This document shows, one piece after another, positions 61,783-64,000 of a stretch of DNA of 64,000 nt (its first letter is position 1; the number at the start of each line of letters is the position of its first letter). Position numbers and translations under genes: made by a program. The stretch covers positions 310,001 to 374,000 of the forward strand of contig NZ_FXUE01000003.1 in NCBI RefSeq assembly GCF_900182935.1, in the 5' to 3' direction. Origin of the DNA: Fibrobacter sp. UWB10. Lineage in GTDB: Bacteria > Fibrobacterota > Fibrobacteria > Fibrobacterales > Fibrobacteraceae. The notes beneath the pieces are model-generated. The model did no database searches and had not been told where the DNA came from. It saw only the letters and a list, made by a program, of their open reading frames with translations.

Positions 61783-62615
61783 TTCAAGCTCCATTGCAAG
61801 AAGTGACGGAAGCAAACCGTCCTGGCGACACTTTAGGTGCCATTCACCAAAGTATCAATTCGCATATGCAAGCGATGTGGGTTATTGTTGAAGATGAACC
61901 TGATGTTTTGGTTTATAGCAAATTCTTTTCAACAGATCGCTTAAATGTCCGGTCATCATCGATAAACAAAAGAAAGAGTTGTAAGAATGTTGAAAAAATC
62001 GTAGATACAATATTAAACGAAAATTATGAAAAAATTATAGGAATTAGAGACAGAGATTCTATCGACTTCTTGCCTGCTTATACGTTAAAAAAGAATGTAT
62101 TCTTGACAGATCAGCGTGATATTGAAATGCAAATGCTCAAGACCAATGGTGTTGTTTTGTTACTTAAACAAAAAGATTCTGGTATTGAACAGAAAATTGA
62201 AAACGTCAAGCCGCTTGCTAGAGCTATAGGATGTTATCGAATCTTTAATGACATTAAAGAGTTTGGTTATTCATTCAACAAGAAATTAAAAATAGGTCGT
62301 TTTAGAGACGATAAAGCCCATGTTCTTAAACAGGGCGCTTTAGTAGAGCTAGATAGTTCCTTTTTTGAAGGAAGAACGGAGCAAGATAGGAACGATTTTG
62401 ATAATCTTAAAGATGTTTGTGATTTAAAAGATTTCGCGTTGGTTTGTAATGGGCATGATTTTCTTGCTTTATTAGATTGCTTAGCGACTATTCCTCATTT
62501 GAAGGAATTTTTGCCTCAATGCTACGACATTGAGTCTTTTAAACAGTCTGCCCTTTATTCTGATTTAAAAGGCTGGGCCGATCATAATAATGTTTCACTA
62601 TTTGAGGGAACATAA
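61779..62615 (+). CDS. DUF4435/TOPRIM-type nuclease, AriB-like
   Basis: 278 residues. The TOPRIM-like core is WVIVEDEPDVLVYSKFF (E38/E40, D42), then IIGIRDRDSIDF (D91-R-D93), then FLTDQRDIEMQML, the usual DUF4435 sequence. In PARIS, AriB carries this domain and is the toxic effector released by AriA when phage proteins are sensed. The catalytic acids look intact. Coupled to the ATPase gene by an ATGA overlap. AT-rich; the short LEPR gene begins six bases downstream. Confidence 0.75.
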   Translation: MIQAPLQEVTEANRPGDTLGAIHQSINSHMQAMWVIVEDEPDVLVYSKFFSTDRLNVRSSSINKRKSCKNVEKIVDTILNENYEKIIGIRDRDSIDFLPAYTLKKNVFLTDQRDIEMQMLKTNGVVLLLKQKDSGIEQKIENVKPLARAIGCYRIFNDIKEFGYSFNKKLKIGRFRDDKAHVLKQGALVELDSSFFEGRTEQDRNDFDNLKDVCDLKDFALVCNGHDFLALLDCLATIPHLKEFLPQCYDIESFKQSALYSDLKGWADHNNVSLFEGT

Positions 62616-62620
62616 AAGTT

Positions 62621-63055
62621 TTGGCAAGAATGAAAGAGAACAAAGAAAATCCCTTTATAATCGAGTCGCTGGAACGGCGACAGATGATGGATGGCGCACC
62701 CGGCGTTATCTTGACACCGGACGGCATTGAACAGCTCGAAGCCGTTATCGAGGCCCCGGCGGTGATTGGCGAGATAGAACAGCCCGTCAATGTGACCCCA
62801 AACGACGCCGACTTCTTGACCAAGGCGAGTATCAGGCAGCTTGCTAACACGGAATTTGTCCGTAACCCCGAGACGGGGCTGTATGTGGCAGAAGATTCCG
62901 GCGAAATAGTCAAGTCCGTAAACAAGGACTTGATAATAAACCCACAGAAAAATTTTGAAATACAACAGTCCGCACCGCTGAGCGCTGCGGATATTCAAGC
63001 CCTGCTCTCCATAGACCCGGACAACCTGGGCGGCAAGGGCGACACGAAAGTTTAA
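62621..63055 (+). CDS. Short LEPR-motif protein
   Basis: 144 residues if started at the TTG 62621 (MARMKENKENPF), 141 from the ATG at 62630. The TTG start gives an N-terminus like that of the giant protein (MAKKNPNDK). The motif SLERRQMMDG parallels ALEPRWMMDG. The remainder is acidic and helical (DADFLTKASIRQLANTEFVRNPETGLYVAEDSGE) with no repeats. It may be a stand-alone small member of the family, or the N-terminal stub of a former giant gene. GC-rich compared with the cassette before it. Confidence 0.6.
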   Translation: MARMKENKENPFIIESLERRQMMDGAPGVILTPDGIEQLEAVIEAPAVIGEIEQPVNVTPNDADFLTKASIRQLANTEFVRNPETGLYVAEDSGEIVKSVNKDLIINPQKNFEIQQSAPLSAADIQALLSIDPDNLGGKGDTKV

Positions 63056-63066
63056 TAACAGGAGTA
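63046..63066 (+). repeat. Junction repeat, copy 2
   Basis: The same 21 bases as at 34,908-34,928. Here they span the end of the short LEPR gene and the ribosome site of the second FISUMP lipoprotein gene. Confidence 0.8.
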
Positions 63067-63072
63067 CAAATT

Positions 63073-64000
63073 ATGAACAAGTTCAAGACACTACTTTTCT
63101 TAGCCGTGTTTAGCGGAATTGCCCTTTGGGGATGTGACGATTCGTCGTCTGCCTCTAGCAACGGACCGGATGAAAACGCAGCGGTTGATTCTTCATCTTC
63201 AATCTGTAAAGATTGTGAAGATGAATCAAGTAGTTCTTCTAAAAAGATTGAATCCTCTGATGAAAAGGATGCTATGGTATCAAGTGATGCCAAATCAAAT
63301 AGTTCGTCTTCGTCTAGTAAAAAAAACGATACTAGTTCGTCATCCCAGAGAGACGATTCTTTGTCAAGTAGTAGTTCTTATGTTCATATCCGTTGTAATG
63401 AAAATGAAAGAGATACTGTTGTTAAAGATTGGGGTGTAAAATATTATCGCTGTGAAAACAACGATTGGGTTTTAGATACAACAATCTACATCGAAAAACC
63501 CAAAGAATACCCTGTGATGGATAGTTTGTTTGCTACAGAATACGAACCTGTTTATAGTGAATTCGAAGATCCGCGAGACCATCAGGTGTATAAGACGACG
63601 ATTCTCCACTTGCGCGGTGATGACGGAAGACTTGTTGACGATGTTTTAATTGAGGTGTTCGCCCAGAACTTGAATTACGGTGAGATGATTGATACTAGTA
63701 TAAAAATACACGATGACACTAAGGTGGAAAAGTATTGTGACTTGAATGACGAATGGTTCTGCAACAACGGCTGGGGCGGCCGTTACACCTGGAGCGAAGC
63801 AATGGCCTTGTCTGCCAAGTACGACTCAGTGCTTTGGAAGGATACCGTAGGTGGAGACACTAGGATACATCAGGGTTTGTGTCCGGAGGGTTGGCATATA
63901 ATGAATGCCTATGAATGGAAAAACTTCACTTCATCTGCAGGGGAAGATTTGGCTTCAAAGGTGAATTGGACTTTGAATAAGCAATATGTGAATTCAACAG
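63073..64000 (+). CDS. FISUMP-domain lipoprotein, 3' end missing
   Basis: 309 codons are present and the frame is open at the window edge. Lipid cysteine C21 (IALWGC). The Ser-rich linker (about 24-115) is followed by the same domain as the lipoprotein at 34,933: IEKPKEYPVMDSLF, VFAQNLNYGEMID, GRYTWSEAMALS, LCPEGWHIMNAYEWKNF. GGAG lies eight bases before the ATG. The two genes are recent relatives, including their upstream junction. Confidence 0.85.
   Translation, partial: MNKFKTLLFLAVFSGIALWGCDDSSSASSNGPDENAAVDSSSSICKDCEDESSSSSKKIESSDEKDAMVSSDAKSNSSSSSSKKNDTSSSSQRDDSLSSSSSYVHIRCNENERDTVVKDWGVKYYRCENNDWVLDTTIYIEKPKEYPVMDSLFATEYEPVYSEFEDPRDHQVYKTTILHLRGDDGRLVDDVLIEVFAQNLNYGEMIDTSIKIHDDTKVEKYCDLNDEWFCNNGWGGRYTWSEAMALSAKYDSVLWKDTVGGDTRIHQGLCPEGWHIMNAYEWKNFTSSAGEDLASKVNWTLNKQYVNST

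Overview
The window looks like a chromosomal segment of a Fibrobacter (Fibrobacterota) strain. The evidence is two lipoproteins carrying the Fibrobacter succinogenes major paralogous (FISUMP-type) domain, several lipoproteins with poly-serine linkers right after the lipobox, a secreted pectate-lyase-fold polysaccharide-degrading protein, and a spirochaete/Chlamydia-style V-type ATPase operon. This is inferred from protein signatures; no rRNA or tRNA gene was found in the window.

Positions 1-18,000 are mostly housekeeping: TrmB (cut by the window edge), an RNase Z-like hydrolase, exonuclease III, an aminotransferase-potABCD polyamine transport operon, the ExoVII large subunit, an orphan Phd-type antitoxin, a two-gene pectate-lyase/lipoprotein operon, a secreted endonuclease I and FolC. 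Intergenic regions here carry 7-bp tandem repeats. Several genes have a -10 element exactly six bases before the ATG, as expected for leaderless mRNAs. Positions 18,023-25,787 are a V-ATPase operon (E, DUF2764, A, B, D, I, K, K) with two K paralogues that differ at the ion-binding ligands.

From about 25.9 kb the window becomes an accessory region. A DUF3791/DUF3990 toxin-antitoxin-like locus faces a mirrored, decayed copy in which only the last 23 codons of the DUF3990 gene survive. Next comes a striking array of about 17 units of exactly 43 bp (28,212-28,942), ending in the stop codon of a GAF-HlyD membrane-fusion protein gene. After small genes (uracil-DNA-glycosylase-like, PUA/EVE-like, YunG-like) there is a STAND/NACHT NTPase, a FISUMP lipoprotein, and a 4,852-residue protein with an N-terminal LEPR-type motif and RTX-like calcium-binding repeats. 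The giant gene switches abruptly from AT-rich to GC-rich near 44.5 kb.

Past the giant gene are an ATPase plus nuclease-like gene pair, then an opposing operon (lipoprotein, HlyD-type adaptor, TolC) that could export the giant protein, then a DUF3467 gene. A tight four-gene cassette follows: KAP NTPase, HNH endonuclease, ABC-type ATPase, DUF4435/TOPRIM. Its last two genes resemble the AriA/AriB pair of the PARIS anti-phage system. The window ends with a second, short LEPR-type protein and a second FISUMP lipoprotein, joined by the same 21-bp junction that precedes the first lipoprotein. The AT-rich defence-like genes are interleaved with GC-rich secretion genes, which suggests repeated insertion into a surface-protein locus.
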